From positions 1 through 64,000 of the forward strand of contig CANQPS010000005.1 in NCBI GenBank assembly GCA_947625785.1: a DNA stretch of 64,000 nt. Direction: 5' to 3'. The notes beneath the pieces are model-generated. The model saw only the letters and a program-made list of their open reading frames with translations, was not told where the DNA came from and made no database searches. Position 1 is the first letter of the stretch, and each line of letters opens with the position of its first letter. The stretch is from an uncultured Clostridia bacterium. Lineage in GTDB: Bacteria; Bacillota; Clostridia; Oscillospirales; Acutalibacteraceae. Of the stretch, positions 41,962-51,660 are shown in pieces. Both the position numbers and the translations under genes were made by a program.

Positions 41962-42975
41962 TTGATAAAAAATTTAGGAAGAAGTACGATTGTTTTTGAT
42001 GAACCAATATCTATTTTAGGATATGCGAGTGTCGTTGGCAAAAAAGAAAAGGAAGGCCCTCTGGGCAAATATTTTGATAAAGCATACGATAATAATAAAT
42101 TTGGAGAAGAAACTTGGGAAAAATCTGAGTCAAGATTGCAGACCGATGCGGTACAACTTGCTATTGAAAAAGCTAATTTATTGCCACAAGATATAAGTTA
42201 TATTTTTTCCGGAGATTTATTAAATCAATGTACATCATCAGTATTTGGTCTTAGGGAGTTTGATATTCCTTATTTAGGACAATATGGTGCGTGTTCTACT
42301 ATGGCTCAAACGATAGCAATGGCTTCTATTTTTGTGGCAAGTGGGTGTGGTAAATATTGTAGTGCTGTTACATCATCACATTTTTGTTCGGCAGAAAAGC
42401 AATTTAGATTTCCTCTTGATTATGGCGGACAGAGAACTCCTACTGCTCAGTGGACTGTAACAGGTTCGGGAAGTGTTGTTATAGGAAAAGGAGAAAATTC
42501 GCCATTTATTAAAGCTGTAACAATAGGAAAAATTAATGACTTGGGAATTAAAGATGCTAATAATATGGGTGCAGCTATGGCACCTGCTGCCGCAGATACA
42601 ATAAAAAATTATTTGAAAGATACCAATCAAAAACCAGATGATTTTGATTTAATTTTAACAGGGGATTTAGGACAAGTCGGTTCAACATTATTAATTGAAA
42701 TGCTTGACAAAGATGGAATAAATATAGCCCCTTATCACAATGATTGTGGACTTATGATTTTCGATTTGCAAAAACAAGATGTTCACGCCGGAGGTTCGGG
42801 GTGTGGCTGCAGCGGCTCTGTGCTTTGCGGATATATATTAGATAGAGTTAAAAATGAAGATTTAAATAATATTTTATTTATCGCAACAGGAGCTTTGATG
42901 TCAACTACTTCTTCACAACAGGGTGAAAGTATTCCATCTATTGCACATCTGATTCATATATCTAAAAGTATGTAA
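41962..42975 (+). CDS. spoVAD: Stage V sporulation protein AD
   Basis: 337 residues from a TTG at 41962 (AAAGGAGTGA upstream). The thiolase-like fold of SpoVAD is clear: FSGDLLNQCTSS, GQYGACSTMAQ, SSHFCSAEKQFRFPL, LTGDLGQVGS and GGSGCGCSGSVLCGY. SpoVAD binds dipicolinic acid and is part of the SpoVA channel that loads DPA into spores. Unusually, neither spoVAC nor spoVAE is next to it here; the flanking genes are the convergent/divergent RING gene and a PAP2 gene. It marks the organism as a spore former or a recent descendant of one. Confidence 0.95.
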   Translation: MIKNLGRSTIVFDEPISILGYASVVGKKEKEGPLGKYFDKAYDNNKFGEETWEKSESRLQTDAVQLAIEKANLLPQDISYIFSGDLLNQCTSSVFGLREFDIPYLGQYGACSTMAQTIAMASIFVASGCGKYCSAVTSSHFCSAEKQFRFPLDYGGQRTPTAQWTVTGSGSVVIGKGENSPFIKAVTIGKINDLGIKDANNMGAAMAPAAADTIKNYLKDTNQKPDDFDLILTGDLGQVGSTLLIEMLDKDGINIAPYHNDCGLMIFDLQKQDVHAGGSGCGCSGSVLCGYILDRVKNEDLNNILFIATGALMSTTSSQQGESIPSIAHLIHISKSM

Positions 42976-43109
42976 AAATTCCAAAATCTGTAAATTTTTA
43001 TAGCTAAAACTTTTTTGTCTTTTTAAAAGAAAAGCTCTATATTTTTTTCTTTTTCTGTGATATAATGTTATCTTGTAAAGTTAACTTAATTTACAGAAAG
43101 GGATATGCT

Positions 43110-43691
43110 ATGTTCGCTAAAATAAGACAATGGGATATTGCAGCACTAAGTAAGATTATAGGTGTTCGTAAGAATTGGCTTAATAGATTAATGATATTTG
43201 TGACCACAATAGGTAATCACGGTATAGTTTGGTTTATGCTTGCCATACCAATGTTATTTTTTTATGAATTAAGGCGGACGGGTATGTCTATAATAATGGC
43301 TATGGCGGTGGCTTTTTTGTCCGGTGAAATGATTATAAAGCATTTGGTCAAGCGAAACAGACCCTGCAAATCTGTTGAAAAAGAAAAAATGCTTATTAGG
43401 ATACCTATTGATTACTCGTTTCCGTCAGGACACTCTACATCATCGTTTGCAGTATTTACCGTTATACTTTTGACAATGCCGCAAATTTGTATTCCTGTAT
43501 TTATATTGGCTTCTATGATAGCTTTTTCAAGAATGTACTTGCAGGTGCATTATCCAAGTGATGTTGCGTGTGGTATAATAATCGGTATGATATGCGGTTA
43601 TGTTTCTGTAAAATATCTTAACTATGCTTTGCCGCTGTTAAATGAATTAGTACAATATTATTATCCTGATTGTGTTTTATTTCAGATATAG
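43110..43691 (+). CDS. PAP2-family membrane phosphatase
   Basis: 193 residues from the ATG at 43110, which has AAAGGGA upstream; an earlier in-frame ATG lacks a ribosome site. Five to six TM segments and the three PAP2 motifs: K-x6-RP (KHLVKRNRP), PSGH (SFPSGHSTSS) and SR-x5-H-x3-D (SRMYLQVHYPSD). It should dephosphorylate a lipid pyrophosphate such as undecaprenyl pyrophosphate, or a phosphatidic acid, at the membrane. The substrate is not resolved. Confidence 0.92.
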   Translation: MFAKIRQWDIAALSKIIGVRKNWLNRLMIFVTTIGNHGIVWFMLAIPMLFFYELRRTGMSIIMAMAVAFLSGEMIIKHLVKRNRPCKSVEKEKMLIRIPIDYSFPSGHSTSSFAVFTVILLTMPQICIPVFILASMIAFSRMYLQVHYPSDVACGIIIGMICGYVSVKYLNYALPLLNELVQYYYPDCVLFQI

Positions 43692-43714
43692 TATGTATAA
43701 ATATTAAATATAAA

Positions 43715-43757
43715 AAAACAAGACAAGAAATTACAGAAATCTTGTCTTGTTTTTGTT
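43715..43757 (+). terminator. Terminator after the PAP2 gene
   Basis: AAAACAAGACAAGA and TCTTGTCTTGTTTT form a perfect 14 bp stem with an 11-base loop and further T residues. Confidence 0.9.
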
Positions 43758-43911
43758 TTCATACTTTTATTTCTTCATAATATAAATTTTAATTGCCAAC
43801 AGTATTATACAATATTATGAAATAAAAGTCAACGGTAAACCGTTAATAAATGAATATAAAAGTTGCTATCATTATTTGTGAAATATAAACATAAATAAAG
43901 AGGTAGTGCTT

Positions 43912-44154
43912 ATGAATATATCACAGGCTGTGGCTAAAAGAATATTAGAGTTATGTAATCAAAACAACATAACCGTAAATAAGTTAAGTATTATTTCAGG
44001 AGTAACTCAATCAACCGTAAATGATATTGTAAACAATAAATCTAAAAATATTGGTATAATAACAATTAAAAAACTTTGTGATGGCTTTGATATATCAATA
44101 ACCGAATTTTTTAACACACAGTATTTTTGTAATATAGAACAGGAAATATATTAA
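43912..44154 (+). CDS. Small XRE-type helix-turn-helix regulator
   Basis: 80 residues from the ATG at 43912 (AGAGG 8 bases upstream). The whole protein is one HTH_3/XRE domain: AVAKRILELCNQNNITVNKLSIISGVTQSTVNDIVNNKSKNIGI, with the second helix-turn-helix around SGVTQSTVNDI, then TIKKLCDGFDISITEFF. Single-domain regulators of this kind are common in Clostridia. The target is not visible; it is flanked by terminators and has no obvious operon partner. Confidence 0.88.
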   Translation: MNISQAVAKRILELCNQNNITVNKLSIISGVTQSTVNDIVNNKSKNIGIITIKKLCDGFDISITEFFNTQYFCNIEQEIY

Positions 44155-44159
44155 TAAAA

Positions 44160-44200
44160 AAACAAAAAGGTTCGATATAATAATCAGAACCTTTTTGTTT
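44160..44200. terminator. Bidirectional terminator between the HTH gene and the LysM gene
   Basis: AACAAAAAGGTTC pairs with GAACCTTTTTGTT (13 bp). A and T tracts on both sides allow use in either direction. Confidence 0.85.
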
Positions 44201-44205
44201 ATTGG

Positions 44206-44514
44206 TTAAACTAATCTTATTATTTGTCCGGGGTATAGAACATTAGGATTTTCAAAGTAATTTTTATTCAATATATCTTGAAGAAGTATACCAAATTGTT
44301 GAGCTATGCTGTAAAGCGAATCGCCCGAACGCACAACATACCACTTTGGAGTACCATTTTCATTAACCCATAGACGAATTTGTTGACCGGGATATATATT
44401 ATCAGCATCAATCATTCCATTATATGCTATAATATCATTAAGCGGCATATTAAATTTTTGGGCTATCGACCATAATGTATCGCCGGGTGCGACTGTATAA
44501 AATATTGTAGCCAT
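44206..44514 (-). CDS. Small protein of two LysM domains
   Basis: 102 residues from the ATG at 44514, 7-8 bases after AGGAGG. It consists of two LysM repeats only: YTVAPGDTLWSIAQKFN...NIYPGQQIRL and YVVRSGDSLYSIAQQFG...VLYPGQIIRL. No signal peptide or enzyme domain. Stand-alone LysM proteins without signal are often spore-coat or cortex proteins made in the mother cell, which would fit the presence of spoVAD, but this is inference. Confidence 0.88.
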   Translation of the reverse strand: MATIFYTVAPGDTLWSIAQKFNMPLNDIIAYNGMIDADNIYPGQQIRLWVNENGTPKWYVVRSGDSLYSIAQQFGILLQDILNKNYFENPNVLYPGQIIRLV

Positions 44515-44586
44515 CAAATATCCTCCTTTGATATGAATCTACAATATTAATATATACATTACTGACATATTTTGTGACTTTTTATT

Positions 44587-45924
44587 TTAAGCGACAGACT
44601 TTAAACGCCATTTTCCGCTTTTCCAACGCATTAACATTAATATACCTCTAAAACATTCATCACAGGCAAATGCAATCCATAAGCCATTTATTCCTAAATT
44701 ACAGTTTACTGCCAATATATATGCTAACAATGTACTTAATACCCACATTGAAAATATTGCCGCACCGGTTGGGAATATCACATCTCCTGCACCTTTAAGA
44801 CAGTTTATTATTACAAGATTTACGGTTCGTCCCATTTCCAAGAAAATATTTAAGATAATCAGATTAGAGCCTATTTTTATAATTTCTTCACTAAAAGCAT
44901 CTTTCGATGCAAAAATACCTAAAAGTTGTTCTCTAAATACTATCCCTAATAAACACATAAACATTGATAGTATAAATGCTGTTATAAAGGAGTTTTTGCC
45001 TGTTTTATATGCCGAATCAAATTCTTTATTGCCAACCTTGTGGCTTACAACAATTTGTGACGCTTGTCCGATTGATAACGAAAATATATAGAAAAACATT
45101 GTTATTGATGTAACATAATTTTTTGCGATATACTCATTATCCGAAAGTTGTCTTAGCACAATTGATGTTACAACTAATTGTGACAAATTATAATTTAGTG
45201 ACTCTAACGCTGACGGAACGCCTATTTTTAATAGGGCGATGAAATCTTTAACAGGTAAAGGAAACAGTCGTTTAAATACGGAGATTTTTTCTATTTTCGT
45301 AAAAACTATAATAAGTATTGCTATAAGTCCCACTAACTTGCTGAATGATGTTGCTATCGCAACTCCCACTATGTCCCATTTAAAATAAAATATAAATATT
45401 AAATCAAGTACAGTATTTATAATGTTCATAGTAACAACTATATACATAGAGATTTTTGTATATCCGTGGCTTCTTAATATGCTTGACGCAGAATTTAGTA
45501 TAGATTGTCCGAATAAGAACATTCCAACGATTGCCAAATATTTTGTTGCATAATCGAATGCTTGGTCTTGTGCTCCTATTAATCTTATAATAGATTTATT
45601 AAATAAAACTATTATGATGCTTATTACAATTCCTAATATTGTATTAAAAGTTAATGATAAAGCCGTTATGGTAGATGCTCTTTCCCTTTTACCGGCACCT
45701 AAACATTGGGCTATTATTATTGTACTTGCACTTGCTATTACGCTGAATAATATATTGCATAAACTTATTATCTGATTTGCAGTACCTGCCGCAGCAGATG
45801 CGGTTCCGTTTACTTGGCTTAATGCAAATACATCAATAAATCCTAATAGCATAAATAATAAATTTTCTACTACGATGGGAATAGCAAGATTGCGTACATT
45901 TATTACAATATTTTTATTTTTCAT
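44587..45924 (-). CDS. MATE-family efflux transporter
   Basis: 445 residues with twelve hydrophobic segments in two related halves, as in MATE (NorM/DinF) proteins. Motifs such as AIPIVVENLLFMLLGFIDVF at the start, IIIAQCLGAGKRERAS after TM2 and the pseudo-repeat IGVPSALESLNYNLSQLV / IVVSHKVGNKEFDSA are visible. It exports cationic compounds using Na+ or H+. Substrate unknown. It follows the DUF3810 gene by 17 bases and the two are probably one operon. Confidence 0.92.
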   Translation of the reverse strand: MKNKNIVINVRNLAIPIVVENLLFMLLGFIDVFALSQVNGTASAAAGTANQIISLCNILFSVIASASTIIIAQCLGAGKRERASTITALSLTFNTILGIVISIIIVLFNKSIIRLIGAQDQAFDYATKYLAIVGMFLFGQSILNSASSILRSHGYTKISMYIVVTMNIINTVLDLIFIFYFKWDIVGVAIATSFSKLVGLIAILIIVFTKIEKISVFKRLFPLPVKDFIALLKIGVPSALESLNYNLSQLVVTSIVLRQLSDNEYIAKNYVTSITMFFYIFSLSIGQASQIVVSHKVGNKEFDSAYKTGKNSFITAFILSMFMCLLGIVFREQLLGIFASKDAFSEEIIKIGSNLIILNIFLEMGRTVNLVIINCLKGAGDVIFPTGAAIFSMWVLSTLLAYILAVNCNLGINGLWIAFACDECFRGILMLMRWKSGKWRLKSVA

Positions 45925-45941
45925 TTAAAAACCTTCCTAAT

Positions 45942-47057
45942 TTATTTTTTATTGCTTCTATATTCTGCAAGAAGCAAATCTACCATTCTGCCATAGCTTT
46001 GTTCGCCATCTTTTTGGCTGTTAATTTGCAGATATATATTATTAACTTTATGACTGATTTGGGAAACAGTATTTTTATATTGTGACCAGTAGCTATTGTA
46101 TGCGATTAGGTCATTTTTAACATCATCACTTAAAATAGAATAAACATAATTATATTTTTCTTTGTCGGCTGAATATAGTTTATTTAATGACATTCTTAGA
46201 CTGTAAATATATGCAGAATATTGAAAATCTATACTGTCACTATTTTTACAAACTATATATGCTATGAAATTTGCCTCATCTTCTCGTGCATATCCTCTAA
46301 GATGCGAGAGTTCGTGACATATCGTAAATGGTATAGTTGATGGGTTTATATTTACATTTATATTTGCTTCAAATGTAAACGGCGAAAACACACCCAATGT
46401 ATTTGTATGTGACATAACTTCTGAAAAAATTACCTTTTTACAAGTAGAATATCCGGAATACAGTGTAAAATACTGTTCACTAATATTATCATAAGATTTT
46501 TTTGCTTCTTTAATGGTATCGTCTAATGATATTGACAAAGCCATTTCACCATTCTCGGTAGGCAGAAGTTTTCTTGTCGAATTAGCATTCTCAGCAAGGT
46601 AAATACATAGTTCTGTCAATTCGTCTGATGTTGAGTTTCGCACTTCCAATCCATACACCTGTGCGAAGGTATATCTATAATATGAAATACCATAATTTGT
46701 AACAAATAAAAATAACATTGTACTTAAAAAACATAATGGTATTGATATTACAAGACCTACAGTTGTTTTTGGATTTTTAGATTTTTTAATTTTTATTATG
46801 CTTATTATTATGTATATAATTGAGGCAGGAATTAGTAGTATTATTAATAACTCTATGAGGCTGAAAGGGAAAATTCCTGTTATATTATTGAAAATATATG
46901 CCGTATATCTGAGAATATGTCTCGAATACCATTCTGCAAACCCGGAACTTAATCTTGCTGTTATAATAAGAAACAATGATATTGGTGTTAGTAATAATAA
47001 AAATAATATCTTATACCTTAAAAAAATTGATTTTATATTTGTAAAAAATTTTTTCAT
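45942..47057 (-). CDS. DUF3810 membrane protein with metalloprotease-like HExxH
   Basis: 371 residues. Three N-terminal TM segments (about 17-33, 65-88, 100-120) and a C-terminal domain with CHELSHLRGYAREDEANF, which has the HExxH zinc motif plus a downstream Glu. This is the DUF3810 pattern. The catalytic part should lie outside the membrane, so it may be a zinc peptidase, but no activity is established for the family. It is the first gene before the MATE transporter. Confidence 0.82.
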   Translation of the reverse strand: MKKFFTNIKSIFLRYKILFLLLLTPISLFLIITARLSSGFAEWYSRHILRYTAYIFNNITGIFPFSLIELLIILLIPASIIYIIISIIKIKKSKNPKTTVGLVISIPLCFLSTMLFLFVTNYGISYYRYTFAQVYGLEVRNSTSDELTELCIYLAENANSTRKLLPTENGEMALSISLDDTIKEAKKSYDNISEQYFTLYSGYSTCKKVIFSEVMSHTNTLGVFSPFTFEANINVNINPSTIPFTICHELSHLRGYAREDEANFIAYIVCKNSDSIDFQYSAYIYSLRMSLNKLYSADKEKYNYVYSILSDDVKNDLIAYNSYWSQYKNTVSQISHKVNNIYLQINSQKDGEQSYGRMVDLLLAEYRSNKK

Positions 47058-47290
47058 AATCTAAGCACCCCTATAATTATTAAATTTATTATATTATATA
47101 TTAAAGACTGATTTATTACTAAAAAGAATAAACAATTTTAAAACGGTAGTTGTAAATATTGGTATTTGGTTAAAAAATCTTGTATTACCAGAAATATTCC
47201 CTTGCAAACTGCTTGTACACTTAATATTATATAAGTATATAGTCATTTATTTGATATTAATTAAACTTTATCTGTTTTGGAGGTGTGATT

Positions 47291-47860
47291 ATGATAATAG
47301 AGAAAATAGATGATAAGCGTATAATAATGGCTCTAACAGATGAGGATATGAATAACTTATCAATAGATTTTTCTGAGAAATTAGACTTAAATAATTGTAA
47401 TTCTAAAACCGCAATCAATCAAATTGTAAATTTAACCAATAAATATTTGGGTATAAAAACTAAGGATAAAAAAATATTAATAGAAGCAGTTCCTAATGAA
47501 AGCGGTTGTATAATATTTATTTCATTTTTGCCGTACAGCGATAAATTCAGAAAAGTTTATAAAGTAAAACAAAGCAATGGCAGAATATATACTTTTATAA
47601 ATACAGATGATTTGATGTCAGCTATAAAATTATTATATAAATATAATAGATATATATTTAACAGCAAATGCTATTTTTACAATAATAAATATTATTTAAT
47701 ATTGATGCTTATAAGAGGTATTCCACGCTATGTTCCTTATTTAATTAATGAATACGGTAATTATATAGGAAAAAATCCATTGAAAATAGCAGAGATAACA
47801 GAACACGGTCAAGTTATAGAATGTGAAAATGCTGTCAAAAAAATTGGATTTTATCTCTAA
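47291..47860 (+). CDS. MecA-family adaptor protein
   Basis: 189 residues from the ATG at 47291, 7 bases after GGAGG (the GTG two codons earlier is too close). The N-terminal MIIEKIDDKRIIMALTDEDMNNLSIDF and the C-terminal half with YTFINTDDLMSAIKLLYKYN and NKYYLILML match MecA. MecA proteins hand substrates to the ClpC protease; in Bacillus it controls ComK. No Asp-rich middle region as in Bacillus MecA is seen; the linker is short. Clp partner is not in the window. Confidence 0.85.
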   Translation: MIIEKIDDKRIIMALTDEDMNNLSIDFSEKLDLNNCNSKTAINQIVNLTNKYLGIKTKDKKILIEAVPNESGCIIFISFLPYSDKFRKVYKVKQSNGRIYTFINTDDLMSAIKLLYKYNRYIFNSKCYFYNNKYYLILMLIRGIPRYVPYLINEYGNYIGKNPLKIAEITEHGQVIECENAVKKIGFYL

Positions 47861-47874
47861 TAAGCTATAAGAAA

Positions 47875-47906
47875 AGACTGTCGCACAAAAAGTGTGACAG
47901 TCTATA
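47875..47906. terminator. Bidirectional terminator between mecA-like gene and pyk
   Basis: AGACTGTCGCAC and GTGTGACAGTCT form the stem (one G-U or mismatch). On the minus strand it is followed by TTTTCTT and suits pyk. Confidence 0.75.
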
Positions 47907-47943
47907 TATTTAAATGGGTTTGATAAGATTTAATTTTATAAAA

Positions 47944-49707
47944 TTATTGTTCCGCATCATTACGCTGACCGGCAAATACAAAACCATTATTTGCATCAAG
48001 GGTAATCATAACGCCGTCTTTGATTATTTGGGTTGCCTTAGATGCACCGATAATTATAGGTTTATTCAATGTTAAAGCTACAACTGCACCGTGTGAATCT
48101 TCTCCATCTTCTTCAGTAATAATGCCCTTAGCCTGATGTATCAATGGTAATATTTCGTTTGAGGTATGTGGTATTACAAGAATATCACCCTTTTTGAAAT
48201 ATGTTTTTGCTTCTTTTTCATTGGCACATACACAAGCATTTCCATACACCGAGCCACTTGTAGCGGTATGTCCTGTTACAAGAACATTTCCGACAAGATG
48301 TACTTTTAATAGGTTAGTAGTTCCTGATATTCCAAGCGGAACACCTGCCGTTATAACTACTATATCACCGCCACGAACAAGTCCCTGTTTTTCAGCAACA
48401 TCTATAACGTGTTCAAAAAGTTCATCAGTATTATTTTTTTGTTCAACCATTATAGGTATAACACCCCAAGACAAATTCATTTGTCTTTGAACTTTCTTTT
48501 CGGTTGTACCACTTATAATAGGATACGCTGGTCTATATTTTGATATCATTCTTGCAGTATGACCTGTTTTTGATACTGTCATAATTGCGGTAGCTCCTAA
48601 ATCGTGAGCCGTTGTGCACGTAGCGTGAGATATGGCAGATGCTATATCTGTTGTCTTATAAATATCGCTTTTTGCAAATCTTGAAATATAATTAATATCA
48701 TTTTCTGTTCTTTCAGCGATTTTAGCCATTGTTTTTAACGCTTCGACAGGGTACATTCCGGCGGCAGTTTCTCCTGATAACATCAAGGCACTTGTTCCGT
48801 CATATACAGCGTTAGCAACATCAGTACTCTCAGCCCTTGTTGGTCTTGGATTTTTAATCATAGAATCAAGCATTTGTGTTGCTGTAATAACCTGCTTACC
48901 TGCCTGATATGCCTTGTGGATAAGCATTTTTTGTATGACAGGTATTTCTTCAAGTGGAATTTCTACGCCTAAATCTCCACGTGCTACCATTATACCATCT
49001 GATACTCTTATAATGTCGTCAATATTATTTACACCATCAATATTTTCAATTTTCGATATAATTCTTATATTATCACAATTATATTTTTCGAGTTCTTTAC
49101 GCAGCAATAAAATATCTTCGGCTGTTCTTGTAAATGATGCTGCTATAAAGTCAAAATCCTGTTCTACTGCAAATTTAATATCGCTTTTGTCTTTTTCGTT
49201 AAGGAATGGTAATGATAATTTAACTCCCGGTACATTAATACCTTTGTTTGATGAAACCATACCCCCGTTTATAACTGTGCAATAAATTTCAGTTGCTGTA
49301 CATCTTTCTACTCTCAATTCTATAAGACCATCGTCAATAAGCAGAGTACTGCCATTAGAAACTTCTTTTGGTAATGATTTAAAGGATATACTGCATTTTT
49401 CATTTGTACCTTCTATGTCATCGGTTGTCAGAATAAAGCATTGACCTTGTACAAGTTCATATTTTTTATTATCTTTAAAAACTCCGGTTCTTATTTCAGG
49501 ACCTTTTGTATCAAGTAATAATGCAACAGGAAGATTTAATTCTTCACGAAGTTTTTTAACCGTATCAGCTCTTTTTTTATGTTCCTCCTGTGTCTGATGT
49601 GACATATTTATTCTTGCAACAGCCATACCATTAAGCATAAGTTGTCTTAGTATTTTTTCATTATCTGTGGCAGGTCCAAGTGTACATACTATTTTGGTTT
49701 TTCTCAT
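47944..49707 (-). CDS. pyk: Pyruvate kinase with C-terminal PEP-utiliser domain
   Basis: 587 residues from the ATG at 49707 (MRKTKIVCTLGPA), with AAAGGGG upstream. The core shows MSHQTQEEH, LLDTKGPEIRTG, the K+/Mg2+ loop KIENIDGVNNIDDI, VARGDLGVEIP and TRAESTDVANAV. Residues about 475-587 form the extra PEPut-like domain of Bacillus-type enzymes (GIITEEDGEDSHGAVVALTLNKPIIIGA), with the equivalent of the phosphohistidine region. It makes ATP and pyruvate at the end of glycolysis; eno lies 3.7 kb away. Confidence 0.96.
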   Translation of the reverse strand: MRKTKIVCTLGPATDNEKILRQLMLNGMAVARINMSHQTQEEHKKRADTVKKLREELNLPVALLLDTKGPEIRTGVFKDNKKYELVQGQCFILTTDDIEGTNEKCSISFKSLPKEVSNGSTLLIDDGLIELRVERCTATEIYCTVINGGMVSSNKGINVPGVKLSLPFLNEKDKSDIKFAVEQDFDFIAASFTRTAEDILLLRKELEKYNCDNIRIISKIENIDGVNNIDDIIRVSDGIMVARGDLGVEIPLEEIPVIQKMLIHKAYQAGKQVITATQMLDSMIKNPRPTRAESTDVANAVYDGTSALMLSGETAAGMYPVEALKTMAKIAERTENDINYISRFAKSDIYKTTDIASAISHATCTTAHDLGATAIMTVSKTGHTARMISKYRPAYPIISGTTEKKVQRQMNLSWGVIPIMVEQKNNTDELFEHVIDVAEKQGLVRGGDIVVITAGVPLGISGTTNLLKVHLVGNVLVTGHTATSGSVYGNACVCANEKEAKTYFKKGDILVIPHTSNEILPLIHQAKGIITEEDGEDSHGAVVALTLNKPIIIGASKATQIIKDGVMITLDANNGFVFAGQRNDAEQ

Positions 49708-50004
49708 TGGTAATAACCCCTTTCTGTATAAAATACTTATATTAACATAATAAACCAACTTTTAGTATTAATCAAGCAAAGTTATAATTTTTTAACATAA
49801 ATTTTACTATATTATTTATTTGTTTATTAACAAGTATTTATTCTAAAAATCGACAGGCAATTTCAGTATAATATTAAAAGTGTGTTAAAAAAGAATTTAC
49901 ATATTATATAAATTAATTTACTTGAAAAGTAATGTTTTGTATATTATAATGTGAATAATTATGATTTTAACATTTATCTACTAAAATGAATTGAAGTGAT
50001 ATTA

Positions 50005-51642
50005 TTGAACGATTTAATAAATGATGCCATTATATATCATATATACCCTTTTGGATTTTGTAACGCACCCAAAGTTAATAATCATATGGTAGTCAATAGG
50101 ATAAAAGTTGTATCGGATTGGATACCATATCTCAAAAAGCTAAAAGTAAATGTTATAAGTTTTACGCCGTTGTTCAGTTCAAATATACACGGTTATGATG
50201 TATTGGATTTTTATAAAATAGATGAACGATTGGGAAGTAACAATGATTTTAAAGAGCTATGTTCAGTATTACATAATAATGGTATAAAAGTAATAATGGA
50301 ATTTCCTTTTAACTATATAAATACAAATTCAAGTATATTTCGTGATATTGAAACAAATAAACAAAATTCTAAATATAAAAATTGGATTTCCGGTATTAAA
50401 TTTAATGTTAAAAATACTTTCAAATCTTTGGAGTATGACGATTGGTTTGGTTGTTCATATTTTGCAAAGTTAAATCTTAATAATAAAGATGTTATAAATT
50501 ACTTAATTGGTTCAGTGAAACTCTTTATAAATGAGTTTAATATAGATGGTATAAAATTAAATGAAGCGAATTTTTTGTCGAAAAATTTTCTTGATGCTCT
50601 CTATTCGGAAATACAAAATAATAATCCGGATTTATGGATTTTGGGACATTTTAATAATGTAAAATGTAAGGATTATACAAGTTGGTGTGACAGATATAAG
50701 GCAACTGCAATTGAAGATAAATTATTTTGTCAGGAATTGCCGTATGATTTCTTAAATTCCGATTTTGACGAAATTTCTAATTTCTTTCAGGTTCAGAGCG
50801 AACTTATAGAAAAATATAAATTTACTGTGTGTAATTATCTTGATAATCACGATTCGAGTAAAATTGCAAGTATTATCAGAAATGGTAATCATTTAAAAAA
50901 TCTTTATACTTTACTTTATACAATGAGTGGTATTCCCGCAATTTATTATGGCAGTGAATGGGGATTAAAGGGAGAAAAAGGAAATGCTGTTGAGGGAGAT
51001 TTTGCATTAAGACCAAATGTAAAACTTGAAGATTATAAAAAAGGTAATATAAGTTTATTGGAACATATAAGAAATTTAGGATTTATAAGACAAATGTCAC
51101 CTGCTTTAAGATATGGTTCTTATAGAAAAATATATTTGGATAATAATGTATTCGTTTTTTGCAGAGAATGTGAATGGCAGAGTGTATATATAGTTATTAA
51201 TAAATCGGCAGAGTATTGTGAAGTCGAATTTGAAATAGGTAAATTTACATCTTTGGTTGAACTATACAATGAAACAAATTATAAAAAACATTTGGATTTT
51301 TATAAACTGGATAAAGGTGTAGTAGAAGTATCTGTTGAGCCTTATTCGTCAAGAATTATGGTTGCAGGTAATGATAAACCTATCGAATTTATAAATTCAG
51401 GTATAGGCAGTAAATCATTTATAAATAATAAAAGAGTTACAGGTTTATATAAACATTTTAAAGGCGGATTGTACGAAGTCATTGCTTTTGCTAATCATAC
51501 CGAAAGAGATGAAAAAGTTGTTGTTTATAGAGCTATGGAAAATCCGGATAAAATTTGGGTAAGACCGGAAAATATTTTCTTTGAAAAAGTCAGACACAAA
51601 GGTAAAATTGTCAGAAGATTTGAATATGTAGAGAAAAAATAG
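50005..51642 (+). CDS. GH13-like protein with degraded catalytic residues
   Basis: About 545 residues; start TTG at 50005 with GAAGTGAT upstream (GTG at 49996 is the alternative). The GH13 barrel is recognisable (YHIYPFGF, ISFTPLF, SSNIHGYDVLDFYKID, YLDNHDSSKI, IPAIYYGSEWG), but the catalytic motifs are altered. Region I has EFPFNYIN instead of D-x3-NH, region II reads GIKLNEAN so the nucleophile Asp is Asn (codon at 50560-50562), and region III reads LGHFNN with His where the acid/base Glu should be. Only the region IV Asp (DNHD) is kept. It probably binds alpha-glucans without cutting them, or has another job. A C-terminal beta domain and an extra 70-residue end follow. It lies 19 bases before an intact GH13 gene. 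Confidence 0.75.
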   Translation: MNDLINDAIIYHIYPFGFCNAPKVNNHMVVNRIKVVSDWIPYLKKLKVNVISFTPLFSSNIHGYDVLDFYKIDERLGSNNDFKELCSVLHNNGIKVIMEFPFNYINTNSSIFRDIETNKQNSKYKNWISGIKFNVKNTFKSLEYDDWFGCSYFAKLNLNNKDVINYLIGSVKLFINEFNIDGIKLNEANFLSKNFLDALYSEIQNNNPDLWILGHFNNVKCKDYTSWCDRYKATAIEDKLFCQELPYDFLNSDFDEISNFFQVQSELIEKYKFTVCNYLDNHDSSKIASIIRNGNHLKNLYTLLYTMSGIPAIYYGSEWGLKGEKGNAVEGDFALRPNVKLEDYKKGNISLLEHIRNLGFIRQMSPALRYGSYRKIYLDNNVFVFCRECEWQSVYIVINKSAEYCEVEFEIGKFTSLVELYNETNYKKHLDFYKLDKGVVEVSVEPYSSRIMVAGNDKPIEFINSGIGSKSFINNKRVTGLYKHFKGGLYEVIAFANHTERDEKVVVYRAMENPDKIWVRPENIFFEKVRHKGKIVRRFEYVEKK

Positions 51643-51660
51643 AGGGGGACTATTAAATTT

